64,000 nucleotides of DNA from Pachyrhynchus sulphureomaculatus (GCA_019049505.1 CM032450.1:52891672-52955671), one strand, 5' to 3'. Shown: positions 33,431 through 44,467, counted from the first letter of the stretch. A program made the numbers and translations. The notes: a model not told the origin generated them from the sequence alone.

Positions 33431-34966
33431 AAAATTTGAGATCGTTGAACTGTAAATTTCCTACCAGTAACACTGTCCCTTTCAGTTTTGTTTAAATTGT
33501 TTTCTTAAACAAAAATTCCCAACAGTGTGGTATTCTGGACCATTTGTGTAGGTTATGAGTCACCCATGTGTTAGTAGATTATCATAATAAAAAAGCATAA
33601 TCTTTAATTTAGCCAGGGGGACGGGGCATAGTCTGTCTCAATTGTTTGATGCCTCCTATTCCCCAATTGACGCTCCTCTTACACCTCACGCCTTTAGTAT
33701 TTTGTTTTCGTCCTTAAAGAAACGCCCCTTCTGTCAATCCCGCACCTTGAATTTGGCCACACTACAGAGTATAATATAGTGACTTGAACGAATTCATTAA
33801 AATACGAACAAAATTGTACAGTCAGTTTGGGAGAAAGTCACTTTTGTAAATTGAGTATTAATTGCAACATTTTTTAATCGAAAATTGTGAGTAGTAAATG
33901 TTATGTGTCTAGTAAACAAATTTTTAATAAAGTACATTTGTGTGTAGAATTTTCATGAAGATTTTTGAAGTATTTTGTTTTAAAAATGACAGTATTTTTT
34001 TAGGTGAATCCAAATATACTTGCTTATAATTATGTATGTTAAAAAAGTGTACAAAGTGAACGGGAATCATTAGATGTGTGTAAACTGCTTTTTGATGAAA
34101 TTAATCTCGAAGAATAAAGATCCCTTAAGGTGTCTCGTACAATTGTAGGCCAACCGTCGCAAAAATGCCCCCAATTAACACAGTTTAATCTCAAGAACCA
34201 CAGTTTCTTAACTAAGTCAAATTATAATTTGCTTCAAATTATTATCCACTTGTAGAAAAAAAGAATAGAAACTACACAAATACTCCTTAGAACAATTGAG
34301 GCCTACAGTTTAACGGAGGTTCCTAAACAAGCCCAAATTCTCTAAATTCTTGTATTTAGAATTGATTATAGATAATGTTAACTAATTATTCCTGTGTTAC
34401 TTATCGAGATATTTGGGTACCAAAAGTAGTATAATTTGGATACCGCGCATTATGTATCCGAATATATTGTGTACACTTTGAATCTTAACTGTGAAAGGTT
34501 GAAATACGAGTACCCTTAATTTAGATAGTGATATAAATTTAAAAATAGATGCTAAATTGGCCAGTAAAAAATGCTCTAAAAGTTACTGTAGTTAAAAGTG
34601 CCGGTGTAAATAATTATTTAAAATATCATAAAATAGATTTTAGTATTAACAGGCATTTCATTGAATACGAATTTTTTACATTGGCTTTAAAAATTAGTAT
34701 GGATTTCTAATGCAAAACGGGGTCTCGTTAATTCTTTATTCCAAATCAGTACGATGTGACAGCTGGCTGCAGTGAAAATTGAACCCATCTTAAAAGCAAC
34801 TTCTATCATTAATAGCTCATCTCTCGCCTTAATTTATGTCCGAAACTATACGCCAGTACATCTCAGGTTTTGTGCTTAGTCACAGCTCTTAAAAATAATT
34901 TACAAATTTAGCACAAAATATTGTTTTCTTCTCAACAAGAAGATCAATCCGAGAATTGATCCCTAT
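33431..34966. other. Intergenic sequence with a Penelope-terminus-like scrap
   Basis: Mostly unassigned AT-rich DNA. At 34113-34165 'gaataaagatcccttaaggt' and 'tctcgtacaattgtaggccaa' match the sequence before the hammerhead-like motif at 54.3 kb, with GAAA changed to CAAC. No coding. Confidence 0.45.
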
Positions 34967-37147
34967 TAGACAAGGCGAAATCGGCGCCATCGTTGGAAAA
35001 AATTTTCTAATTGAATTTTTTTTCATAACCTTCTCCAGGAGATGCCCCTGAAAGAGGATCAACATGTTGCCGGGCGGTAACCTGGTCCGAATTTGTTTAA
35101 ACAAATTTTTTTTTAGGTAAATTGGACCATTTTGAACAAAAAATGTCTCTTGTGAATTTTCTCTAAAATGCGCCGTTTTCGAGATATCGGCGATTTTAGG
35201 TGCGAGAAAACGCGAAAATGGCCACTTTCACCTCCCAATATCGGGGTCAAAAATTAAAATTTTCAATGTTGCCAAGTGTCCAAATTAAAGTTTGAGATCT
35301 CCTCTACAAATTACCGTAGGAAATATTGCAATATCTTCATTTTTAAATATTGTTTTTTAACAGTTAACAAATTGCGTTCGAGCGCCCGCGGCTGCATCGA
35401 AACTGTATACATAGATATATACGCAACGCCCGTACGTAGGCGCACGGAACTGTATACGCACTGCGATGCTCTATAAAGCTTTGTTTCTTGATTTCTTATT
35501 AAAATTAATATATTTGAAAAGTATGTAAAAAATATTTATTTATTAAAGAGTAATTGTTATATCAAATTTAATTATTATAACAAATGAATATAAATAAAAA
35601 TTCAATATTCGATTAGGATGGTAGAAGAATTAAAACAATTTTATGAAATATAACTTATATATATTTAATAGAATTTTCGCAAATATTTAAATTACACCCA
35701 CACATGAGTATACAACTTACGTTGTTGCTTTTGCAATTACATGCATTAGTTTTACAATTTTTTGTACATTTACATTGCCTAATTAACGAATCTGGTATCG
35801 AATTTTTTAACATGAATTTGGGTAACAATTCACCTGTTTCTATAGTGTAACCAAATTCTGTTGCATCTAAATGTCGATACCGAGAATACAATGACATTTT
35901 CCATATGTACGTTTGTAGTGAAGCTCGTGAAATGTGCAATTTTAAAGCATCGGATGTACATGGAATTTTTCCAAAATTAATACCCATCCCACAAGAACGT
36001 TCTAAAATTATTTGTCTAGCATTATCTACTGTTTCTCCAGCTTTATTCAAAATTTTCAAATACAATTTTTCTAATGCATTGAATTCCATGGCATTTAATT
36101 GTAAGCCAGTACCAAGTGGGGTTAATGCATTTTGAGTATCTAAATCAAAGACTAAATCTAAAGCTTTATTTTTAGTACCTACTTTACTAGTAGTATCACA
36201 GCCTGTAAACGCATGTAAAGCAGGCAAAACTTGACAAACTTGACTAGTTAAATATTCAGCAGCTACATTACAAGACAATAATCTTGGCTTCTGACCAACT
36301 ACTTTAAAATACAATCCTGTACAACCAATTAATTTGAAAAAGCTCCAATAATGAATTGCTAATATAAAAATTGAATTTTTTGAAATGATTCAAAATTTGG
36401 TTGTTGTACAACATCATCACACTTACCACAGAAAATGCACTTATGATCACATTTAATTCGTTTAATAGAAAAAGACATAATTACACATGTACATACTTGT
36501 AAGGGCGGAAAAGAAATGAATAAACTATTAAAGTGTCCGACTCTTATTTAAGCAATAGCATGTTTGAACTTTTGCATGATACTTCACGTTACAGCGAGTT
36601 GCAGCGCGTATACAGTTCCGCGCGCCTACGTACGGGCGTTGCGTATATATCTATGTATACAGTTTCGATGCGGCCGCGGGCGCTCGAACGCAATTTGTTA
36701 ACTGTTAAAAAACAATGTTTAAAAATAAAGATATTGCAATATTTCCTACGGTAATTTGTAGAAGAGATCTCAAACTTTAATTTGGACACTTGGCAACATT
36801 GAAAATTCTAATTTTTGACCCCAATATTGGGAGGTGAAAGTGGCCATTTTCGCGTTTTCTCGCACCTAAAATCGCCGATATCTCGAAAAACGGCGCATTT
36901 TAGAGAAAATTCACAAGAGACATTTTTTGTTCAAAATGGTCCAATTTACCTAAAAAAAACTTGTTCCGGGGCGAAAATTTCAATTTTTGGACTTTGTTTA
37001 AAAAAAATTTGTTTAAACAAATTCGGACCAGGTTACCGCCCGGCAACATGTTGATCCTCTTTCAGGGGCATCTCCTGGAGAAGGTTATGAAAAAAAAATT
37101 CAATTAGAAAATTTTTTCCAACGATGGCGCCGATTTCGCCTTGTCTA
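34967..37147. mobile_element. DNA element with about 0.5-kb terminal inverted repeats
   Basis: The outer ends are TAGACAAGGCGAAATCGGCG and its reverse complement, with TA at each end (a possible TA target). The arms 34967-35480 and 36585-37147 pair almost perfectly. The right arm has an extra block of about 65 bp (tgttccggggcgaaaatttc at 36962). Both arms contain the same 67-codon frame (MSKLKFEISSTNYRRK) in mirror orientation. The 1.1-kb centre carries one long frame on the minus strand. High arm identity suggests recent insertion. Superfamily not identified. Confidence 0.8.
35655..36314 (-). CDS. Unclassified protein with 'HAFTGCDTTSK' motif and Cys-rich tail, C-terminal part
   Basis: 219 codons are open. 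Residues 1-35 include LPALHAFTGCDTTSKVGTKN. I recall this block (HAxTGCDTTS) near the C-terminus of large uncharacterised arthropod and cnidarian proteins; it looks vaguely like the GCDY turn of FEN/XPG nucleases, but that is speculation. The middle has NALEKLYLKILNKAG and DALKLHISRASLQTYIWK. The last 35 residues are Cys-rich (CKCTKNCKTNACNCK, SCILMCGC), a probable zinc-binding tail. The frame opens on TTG/ATG-like codons without a clear start: upstream (36315-36500) shows the same protein in other frames (CDHKCIFCGKCDD near 36430), so the gene is 5'-shortened or frameshifted. It may be the mobility protein of the surrounding inverted-repeat element or captured cargo. Confidence 0.55.
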   Translation of the reverse strand: MYFKVVGQKPRLLSCNVAAEYLTSQVCQVLPALHAFTGCDTTSKVGTKNKALDLVFDLDTQNALTPLGTGLQLNAMEFNALEKLYLKILNKAGETVDNARQIILERSCGMGINFGKIPCTSDALKLHISRASLQTYIWKMSLYSRYRHLDATEFGYTIETGELLPKFMLKNSIPDSLIRQCKCTKNCKTNACNCKSNNVSCILMCGCNLNICENSIKYI

Positions 37148-38143
37148 CATTAACGACCGATTTGGATAGATGCTCGCACGATAAAGGTTACATCGAGAAC
37201 TTGATGGTCCATATTTACAATCCGGTAGTAATTCATAACAAATATTTTAATTTTAATTTAATAATTTATAATTAACAGCTGAATATTTTCTAAATTTGCA
37301 TTTTAATAAGTTGTACGTAATCAGTTATTAAAATTATACGTAGTAACACCGGGATGTATCCATGGCAGGTTTTACTACCACATATCAGGAGGCGGTTCAA
37401 TTTTCTTAGCGATGTTGCACTTGTTGTATAAGTCAGAGTTGTTGCAATTGTTTGTCTTCAACACACGTTTTGAAATTTTAAAGAATGGTTCGTTTGATTG
37501 GAGCCGATTTCACTAATGACATGGTGTGTCTCCGCTTTGGTAGCCTTTTAATTTTAATTTTTCTTCTAGTCAGGAATCCTTTACATGAATGATTTTTTTG
37601 TTAGCAGGAATTTATATTTTATGGCTTAGCTGAACAAACGTCCCAAGTATCCGACTCTTCGGCGAAGTATGTGTGTTCGTTTTTCGTTTGGCTTAAAAAA
37701 GGAATCGTGCTTTTACTTTTACAAGGCTGTCCACAGGAAACATCAGATTTTAATAATTATAATTTTAATTATGAAATGGAAATATCATCAAAGGTAATAT
37801 TTCAAACAATTACATAGTAACTAGGTATTAAATATACAATAAGCAAAGTAATGTAATAGTTTTTTATGCCAAAAAAAGCCAATAATGAAAATTCGTTGTA
37901 ATAACTTGCGGAGAAATATTGTAAACTTAAATTCCGGTCGGAATATGTTATTTTACCAAATTTTAAAACTCAATGTGAACTAAATATAAAGAAATAAATA
38001 TTGCTTAAAAATGCTGTTTCATTTTATTTTCGTCCTAGTTATTGAGCGCTAAAAAGTTTTTTTTGTGCCGAAAAAATTGTGTTGCTTTACACATCGATTG
38101 TCTACTTTCCGCACCATTTTTTTTATCATACGAGGTTTCTAGC
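37148..38143. other. Intergenic AT-rich sequence, nothing recognised
   Basis: No coding or repeat signal I can support. Confidence 0.5.
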
Positions 38144-39272
38144 TTTTTTTTTATGGGTCTAGCACACGTGCTACAGGGAAGTCCCTAAAGCGCTACAGGA
38201 GCGACACGTGTGCGGAGAAAGCGATTCACATTGTTCTTGAATCGCTGTAGATTGTACTCGGTGGGAAACACAGTCCTGGGCAAATTATTCCAAAGGAATG
38301 ATGTTCTCCATATAAAAGACTGCTTGAAAAGCGTTGTACGAGGAGTAACAAGCTGAACCTCATACAGATGTGAAGAATTAGCGCGACGTGTACTTCTAAC
38401 ATGCACCGCCCTGGTAGGAATTAAGCGGGCCACATCCTTCGAACACTTTCCATGAAAGTACTTGTAGAATAAACTCAAGTCGCCAACCGTTCTTCGATGT
38501 TCCTGCGAATCAAGGCCGACGGTCAGTTCCGGGTCTCCAATCAGACGAACAGCTCCTCTTGAATATAATCCAGCAAATGCAGTGTATGTTTGGGACCGGA
38601 GCCCCAAACATGGTCGAATTTGAGCTTTATAAAGAATTAACAGTTGTTGTGGAATGTAAAGCTTTCTGGTTCGAAATAATATTCCCAACTTTTGAGAAGC
38701 TCTCCTTGCTATGCCTGCGACATGTTCATGCCAGGACATATTTGCTCCCAAATTAACGCCCAACAAATTGAGTGACTATGTTAGAGGAATAGAGTGCCCC
38801 GACATAACTATGTCGGGTTCAGTAACGTTAAACTGTCACCCCAAGATAGAATTTCTTTCAGGTCTTTGTTAAGTTGAATGACTTCCTGCTGTCTGCGGAT
38901 ATTCGTCTGAGTAGCCGATGTCCGAGCGTTCAAAGTGAATGAAGAGATAAGTGTACTGTCATCTGCAAAGCTGTAGATTGAATTATCGGTCTTCTCCAGC
39001 AGATCGTTAATATAAATGAGAAAGAGAGTAGAAGACAGTCTGGAGTCTTGGGGTACACCGGCGTTGATAGTGAAGGTGTTAGAAAGAAATCCGTCGACTG
39101 CCACTCGTAAAGAACGCTCTCTGAGGAAACATGAGAGCCACAAACAGAACTTTTCAGACATACCATAAGAACGTAGCTTAGCCAACAGCCCATCGTGCCA
39201 AACACGGTCGAATGCCTTGGATTAGTCAAGAACAACCGCTCGAGATTCTCCAAACTCTTCAATTGCGTTGTT
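38144..39272 (-). mobile_element. LINE-A copy 7, 5' truncated
   Basis: The poly(A) end is at 38144-38152 (T on plus). Minus-strand frames 38185-38766 and 38808-39262 give the RT from motif A to the C-terminus: SYGMSEKFCLWLSCFLRERS, FTINAGVPQDSRLSSTLF, SIYSFADDSTLISSF, LLGVNLGANMSWHEHVAG, WRTSFLWNNLPRTVFPTEYN. A deletion at 38825-38840 and a frame change separate the two frames. Catalytic FADD is intact. 5' truncation lies just upstream of motif A. Confidence 0.88.
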
Positions 39273-39554
39273 CTGTCTTACTTGACAGACTATATATTTT
39301 ACTATAAATAATTATGCTTTAAATTTGTTCTCAAATACAACATAATACTATTTATGTATGTATGATATAATTTTATTTCACCAAAAATTTCGATAAAACC
39401 ACAAAACAAATTTAGGAAAGTGATTTATTCAGTACTTCCCCTGACACGGAATTTGATTGTTTCGCTTTAAAAAATCACATAATCCAAGTATTCGGTATTT
39501 TACCGAATAAGTACTTGATGGCGAGATAATAATAAAATAATTAAACAAGGAAAC
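39273..39554. other. Intergenic AT-rich sequence, nothing recognised
   Basis: Short stretch without recognisable features. Confidence 0.5.
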
Positions 39555-39644
39555 TTCTATGTTGGGCATAACTAACTGTTGGACAAACTAAAAGGTCAAT
39601 TAAAACACGATTTAAAGAGCATCTAGCATATTTAAAATACATCA

Positions 39645-40631
39645 AGAACAGACAAGCACACGGATACTTCATAGACATGGAGAAAGCCTTCGATAGAGTG
39701 CGAAGGAAGGACGTGTGGTAGACGCTGAGAGTAAGAGGAGTAAACAGAAACATCATAGAAGTATTAAAAGATATGTACAAGGGAAATACGAACATAGAAC
39801 AAACATTGAAGAACCAAAAGAATTCGAAACAAGACAGGGGGTTAAACAAGCATGTGTATTGAGCCTATTTCTGTATATATAACGGTACTGGATGATGCAA
39901 TGAAGAAAGCCCAAAAAATGATAAAAAAGATGACATTAGGGTATCGGCAAAAGAGACCCACACAACTGAATGAACTGATATTTGCAGATGACATGGCCTT
40001 GATAGCAGATACCGGGGAAAATCTACAATATAACCTCGAAGTAGTAAAAGAAGAGCTGGAGAAGATAAACATGAAAATTAGTATACAAAGAACAAAAATC
40101 ATGATAATATCAAACACACGAAATTAAGCTGGACGGACGTCTAATTAAGCAAGTAGATCATTTAAAGTACCTGGGTGCGATTATAGAAGAGAACGGGAGA
40201 ATGCATGGGGAAATAAATGAAAGAGTAGGAAGAGGGGGAGAAATATCCAATGCAATAAAGACAAGATTTCTATGAAAAAGAGAAGTACCGAAACATATCA
40301 AAACGGAGGTTGTGAAAAAAGTGGTTAGACCAACACTTATGTACAGTAGTGAGTCATGGACACTAACTAAAAGACAAGAATCCCGCACCAACGCAATGGA
40401 AATGGGATTTCTGAGAAAAACCGAAAACAAGAGCAGAAGAGACAAAATAAGAAACACGACAACAGTGTTCGAAACGTGTGTGCCGGGAAGAAATAGGAGA
40501 GAAAGACCATGGCATGGAGCGAAATACGAACTTTAACCCAATACAGACAACAATGGAGACAAAAATGCAAAACTCAACTCCCCCAGCCGTACACTTAACG
40601 GTAGAACGGCTTTGGACTAAGTAAGTAAGTA
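39645..40631 (+). mobile_element. RTE-like LINE fragment 1 with (AAGT)n tail
   Basis: Plus strand, across frames: GYFIDMEKAFDRVRRKDVW (motif A Asp), RGVNRNIIEVLKDMYKGNTN, a disrupted GVKQ segment, RPTQLNELIFADDMALIADT (motif C FADD), EELEKINMKISIQRTK, a YLGAIIEENG-like block at 40168 and VVKKVVRPTLMYSSESWTL, ending at a hairpin and TAAGTAAGTAAGTAA (40618-40631). The 'IDMEKAFDRV', 'FADDMALIAD' and 'MYSSESWTL' motifs are RTE-type. It has in-frame stops (RKDVW-stop) and is 5' truncated. Confidence 0.8.
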
Positions 40632-40689
40632 AAACACGATTTAAACAACATTTAGAAGATTTAAAATACAGTAGAACAGAAAAAGGCAA

Positions 40690-41245
40690 AGAAAATCAAA
40701 CTGCCGAGATAAGTAGACGTGTTCGGTTAACATGGGCAGGCATAGGTAAACTGACACATATTTTAAGAAATGAGAAAATTCCGATAAATTTAAAAAGAAA
40801 AGTGTTTAACCCCTGCATATCACCAGTAATGACGTACGGGATGAAAACCGTGACGCGCACCATTAGATCAGCCAACAAACTCAGGACAACACAAAGGGCT
40901 ATTAAACGAATGATGTTAGGAATAAGTCTCAGAGATCATATCACAAATGAGAATATTATGAATAGAACAAAAGTTGAAGATGTTATAGAACGCATTGCTC
41001 AATTGAAGTGGAACTGGGTGTGCCATGTTGCACGACAGGACGATTCAAGATGGACAAGGCGTATTGTACAGTGGAGACCTCGCCTTCATAAGCGCAGTGT
41101 TGGCAGACCTCAATTACGCTGGCTAGATGACATCAAAAACAGTGTAGGGAATAAATGGCATCAGATAGCACAGGACAAAAGACTATGGAAGAGTATGGGG
41201 GAGGCCTATATCCAGGAGTGGACTATGAAGGGCTGTTAGAAGAAG
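40690..41245 (+). mobile_element. RTE-like LINE fragment 2, C-terminal region with (GAA)n tail
   Basis: The frame 40802-41239 encodes the last 145 residues: ISPVMTYGMKTVTRTIRSAN, KLRTTQRAIKRMMLGISLRD, EDVIERIAQLKWNWVCHVAR, WTRRIVQWRPRLHKRSVGRP, RWLDDIKNSVG, YIQEWTMKGC-stop. Immediately after the stop TTAGAAGAAGAAGAGAA is the tail. Upstream frame (40690-40800) continues the same protein with a shift (WAGIGKLTHILRNEKIPINL). The 'HVARxDDxRW' and 'RPxxRWxDDI' motifs are those of insect RTE-type elements. Intact from 40802 to the stop. Confidence 0.85.
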
Positions 41246-41518
41246 AAGAGAACAAAAAAGTCTAGCATTGCCGAACATGCCCTTGAAGCTGATCATACTC
41301 TAACATTAGATAATCTAAGATTAATTAAAAATGTATTTAATAGGAGATTGTTGAACGCATACGAAAATATGGAAATTATAAAATGTAAAAGTAGTTTAAA
41401 TAAAGACAGAGGGCCGATTCCTTATAGTCCCCTCTACTGGTTACTTGACCGGAACTGATAGCCTCGCCTATGCCATTAGTTCCGCCTGATTAATTCAAGT
41501 GTTAGGGTAAGTATAAAT

Positions 41519-41563
41519 AGCTCCTAATGAAACTAACATGGTTAGCGAAACGCACGTCGAGTG
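41519..41563 (+). ncRNA. Hammerhead-like motif in Penelope terminus (one core change)
   Basis: AGCTC, then CTAATGA (hammerhead core CTGATGA with G5 changed to A), then stem II ACTAAC-ATG-GTTAGC, GAAAC, GCAC loop, GTC cleavage triplet and GAGTGC to pair with stem I. It lies about 60 bp after the GIY-YIG stop codon, where Penelope-like elements carry such ribozymes. The core substitution should abolish cleavage. Confidence 0.6.
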
Positions 41564-41604
41564 CAAAAATAAAGTGTTTGGTGTAGTAATGAAAATAATG
41601 TTTT

Positions 41605-42010
41605 ATCCTTTGCTAAAAATAATTATGCTAAAATTTTGTCGAATATCTCAACTACAAGTTCGAAAAAACTCTTATAACTCTATTGGATAATATAATAATA
41701 TAATACTTACCGATCCCCAACCCTTTTATCCCCAGTGAAGTTGAAAATAATGAAAAAAATAAAATTTCCAGATGACTCTACTCCAATAACCCTGAAAAGG
41801 ACGTATAATAGGATATATTCGTTATGTGAAGTCGCCCCTCTAACCCCTCCCCTTAACCCTTTTAACCCCTTATATATCTTATGCTTAAAATTTATAAGTT
41901 CAAATTTTTTACTTCAGAAACCTTGAAAAGACCAATAATATGATAAATACGAAGTCACTTGCTCCCTTCCCCATTCCTTTAACCCTCTACATGTTTTACT
42001 AGAAATAATT
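41605..42010. repeat. Degenerate tandem repeat, about 135-bp unit, three copies
   Basis: Each unit contains 'aataatatgataaatacg' or related sequence, a C-rich 'cccttttaacccc' block and 'tgctaaaaat/tgcttaaaat'. Units start near 41605, 41745 and 41885. Identity is low to moderate by eye. Confidence 0.45.
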
Positions 42011-42503
42011 ACACAACCCCACAAAAAAAAAAGGTGGGGTATACTTTTGATGCGATATATCAGATCCGTAGTATTTTTGCCCGCTGATCACGAATCTGAC
42101 GTCAAAATATCGCCATCACATCTCAATTTTTTTCTAACCTCAAAAAATAGGTAAAAATTAGTAAAAATTAAGAAAAATATACTCCTAAAAAATTGATTCA
42201 AACTTTTTCATGAATCCAAAGATGTATTAATATGTATTTGGACACGCTAAGCTAATATTCATCGGTTGGATTGAGCCATACAGTTCTGTTTTCTTTCTAA
42301 CCTCAATAAATCAGACAGATATAGTGCTTCTCGAATGCAAAAAACGAATTCAAATTAAAATTCAACCGATCTTTACCAAATTTGGTACACGGGGATTTTT
42401 TGGGCCACTGATCACGAATCTGAGGTTGGATTTGCAAAATTCAAGATGGCAGATGTTTTCGCGCCCATTTTGAACGCCGAGAAAATTCATCGGTCGATTT
42501 TTA

Positions 42504-42619
42504 TTCTTCTACCTGCATCCAGGGCACCTCCACGTGGTGACGGTGGGCAACGGTGTTACTCCACTAGCCGGCAGAGTCCCTGGATAACGGCTTAGATGCC
42601 GTCATGGCAGGTAGAAGAA
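42504..42619. mobile_element. Compact structured 116-bp insertion, SINE-like
   Basis: The outer inverted repeat is TTCTTCTACCTGC (42504-42516) with GCAGGTAGAAGAA (42607-42619). Nested inside are ATCCAGGG with CCCTGGAT (42517-42524 / 42578-42585), a CCACGTGG palindrome at 42530, and a terminal hairpin ACGGC-TTAGAT-GCCGT. The GAA-type end recalls RTE tails. CCTCCACG followed by GGGCAAC resembles the L3 and J1.1/4 parts of HDV-like ribozymes, but a proper P1 helix was not found. Confidence 0.45.
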
Positions 42620-42723
42620 AGAGAATTACGATGCAGTGACTCGGAAACCCAGTATCGGCGGTTGGTCAGGGTGGGAAAGCGGGCCCGCAGCCGTCGTCAT
42701 CCAGCGACCGTAGCTCTTCATGT

Positions 42724-44467
42724 GTGGGTGACTTGGCTCATGTAGAGTATAATGCTACAAGAAAACGGTCTCACGGTACAAGGACTTTTCATAAGTGCGA
42801 TAAAAACAGTGATTCATTTTGTTATATTTGCTGTCAACACGTATTGAGTAAAATGGGGTCACCGATAACGGATAAGATTAAAACCTTATATAAGGATTGT
42901 TTTAACATTGAAATACAGCACCAGGATACAGATTGGGTTCCCCACATCATTTGCAGTTCTTGCAAAATAATGTTGTACATCAATAAGAAGGCGATTAAAT
43001 ATTCCAGACCAGCAATATGGAATAGACCATACAGTGAAAATGATTGCTACTTTTGTATGAATGTTGTATCTAGGCATAACCGAAAAAATAAAAGCACAAT
43101 TACCTATAACGATGTTTCGACAGTAACAAGACCAACTAAACTAATTCCGCCTCCTGAAGCACTTGATGCTGATGTTATGGAAACAAATGATTTCACCTTA
43201 TCAGTTCATGCCGAAAACATTGAGAAAAAGATTCAAACACTGTTACTAATGAATGTTCTAGTGACAACCTATCATATACTAGTGACACAGATAAAGAATT
43301 TCTACCATACAACCGTAAACCAGAACCAATACTCGTATCACAGTCAGAACTTAGTGATCTAGTCAGAGATTTAGGCTTATCCAAAGATGGTTCAGAGCAT
43401 CTGGCTTCCTTTTTAAAGAAAAGACATTTACTTAAGCCAGAAGCTACGATTTCTTATTATAGAAACAGAGATGAAGAATTTCGAAAATATTTCACAATGG
43501 ACGAGGAATTGTCACTTTCATATTGTACCGATGTAAAAGGTCTAATGGATGAATTTCAAAATAACTCATACGATCCTGAAGAATGGAGACTGTTCATTGA
43601 TTCTTCTAAACGGAGCATTAAGGCAGTTTTGCTGCATAATACCAACGTTTACGCTCCCATTCCGATTGCTCATTCCACAGTTATGGAAGAGCAATATGAA
43701 AAAATGAAGCAGCTTTTGATAAAAATAAAATATGCTGATCATAACTGGAAAATTTGCGGAGATCTGAAAATTGTAACAATATTGCTTGGCCAACAGTCAG
43801 AGTTTACACTTTATCCCTGTTATAAATGTCTGTGGAATAGCAGAGACAGGGAACGTCATTATATACGAAAAAAATTTGGCCAACAAGAGAATCGTTCACT
43901 CCTGGTGAAAATAATGTATTGTTTCTACCATTGGTAGATCCAGGAAAAGTTCTTATTCCCCCGCTTCACATTAAGCTTGGACTTATGAAGCAATTCCCGA
44001 GAGCATTAGATACAAACGGCCCATGTTTCAAATATTTGCATAAAAAATTTCCGAAATTTTCTGAAGCTAAAATTAAGGCAGGCGTACTTGACGGGCCACA
44101 AATAAGAAAATTGTTTCAAGATTCATTATTTGTTACTAAAATAAATAAAGCTGAAAAAGCTGCTTGGCTTAGTTTTAAACAAGTCGCAACAAACAAGTAC
44201 AAAGAAATAGTCGAGAAAATGGTAAAAAAATTTCAAACATTAGGTTGCTTAATGAATCTAAAATTACATTTCCTGGACTCCCACATCGATGATTTCCCAG
44301 ATAATCTTGGTGACTACAGTGAGGAGCAAGGGGAACGTTTTCACCAAGATCTGAAAATCATAGAAAATCGGTATCAAGGACGATGGGATGACCATATGCT
44401 AGCGGACTATTGCTGGTCGCTAAAAAGAGAAACCCTCCTCAAAAGCGTTTGGGCAGAAAGCCTTTGA
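42724..44467 (+). pseudogene. Unclassified transposase-like protein with N-terminal zinc-binding region, two frameshifts
   Basis: Frame 1 (42724-43235): FHKCDKNSDSFCYICCQHVL, WVPHIICSSCKIMLY, YSENDCYFCM. These are three CxxC pairs, reminiscent of ZAD-like or BED-like DNA-binding modules. After a frameshift near 43236, frame 3 (to 43905) gives LSDLVRDLGLSKDGSEHLAS, FLKKRHLL, ATISYYRNRDEEF, EWRLFIDSSKRSIKAVLLHN, KICGDLKIVTILLGQQSEFT and YPCYKCLWNSRDRERHY. After a second shift near 43900, frame 2 gives VDPGKVLIPPLHIKLGLMKQ, FPKFSEAKIKAGVLDGPQIR, LKLHFLDSHIDDFPDNLGDY, EEQGERFHQDL and MLADYCWSLKRE. I recall near-identical motif strings in many uncharacterised arthropod and cnidarian proteins. GDLK (D), SHIDxFP (D) and EQGERFHQD (E) are candidates for a DDE triad; that is inference. 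Only two small indels break about 580 codons, so the copy is not old. Confidence 0.65.

Larger units (their letters stand above)
39560..41458 (+). pseudogene. Penelope-like GIY-YIG endonuclease, split
   Basis: Penelope-like elements fuse a telomerase-related RT to a C-terminal GIY-YIG nuclease that nicks the target. Seen here are the VGQTxRxxxxRxxEH block (conserved Arg and the Glu-His helix) and, 1.6 kb further, SxAEHAxEAxH (SSIAEHALEADHTLTLDNL), the Glu-bearing ESxEI-like segment NAYENMEIIKC and the end PIPYSPLYWLLDRN-stop. The second and third parts would be adjacent in an intact gene. The VGQT block occurs twice, once per interrupting LINE, so either the LINE insertion made a long target duplication or two Penelope copies are joined. 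The upstream 'GIY' strand is degraded (YVGHN). Confidence 0.7.
39555..41563 (+). mobile_element. Penelope-like element end (GIY-YIG endonuclease plus terminus), interrupted by RTE-like LINEs
   Basis: GIY-YIG sequence occurs at 39560-39640 (VGQTKRSIKTRFKEHLAYLK), again at 40632-40675 (KTRFKQHLEDLKYSRTE), and its remainder at 41250-41460 (SSIAEHALEADHTLTL, NAYENMEIIKC, PIPYSPLYWLL, stop). The pieces are separated by two RTE-like LINE fragments. About 60 bp after the stop a hammerhead-like motif follows, as in Penelope-like termini. The RT part of the element is not in the window. Confidence 0.7.

Noticed and set aside
35276..35476. 67-codon frame MSKLKFEISSTNYRRK repeated in mirror image at 36589-36789
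   Set aside because: It lies wholly inside the terminal inverted repeats of the 35-37 kb element and has no recognisable motif; its duplication follows from the repeat.
39541..40689. Several Phe/Leu/Ser-rich minus-strand frames that look like transmembrane proteins
   Set aside because: Antisense reading of A-rich RTE-like LINE sequence; the plus strand carries the recognisable RT motifs.
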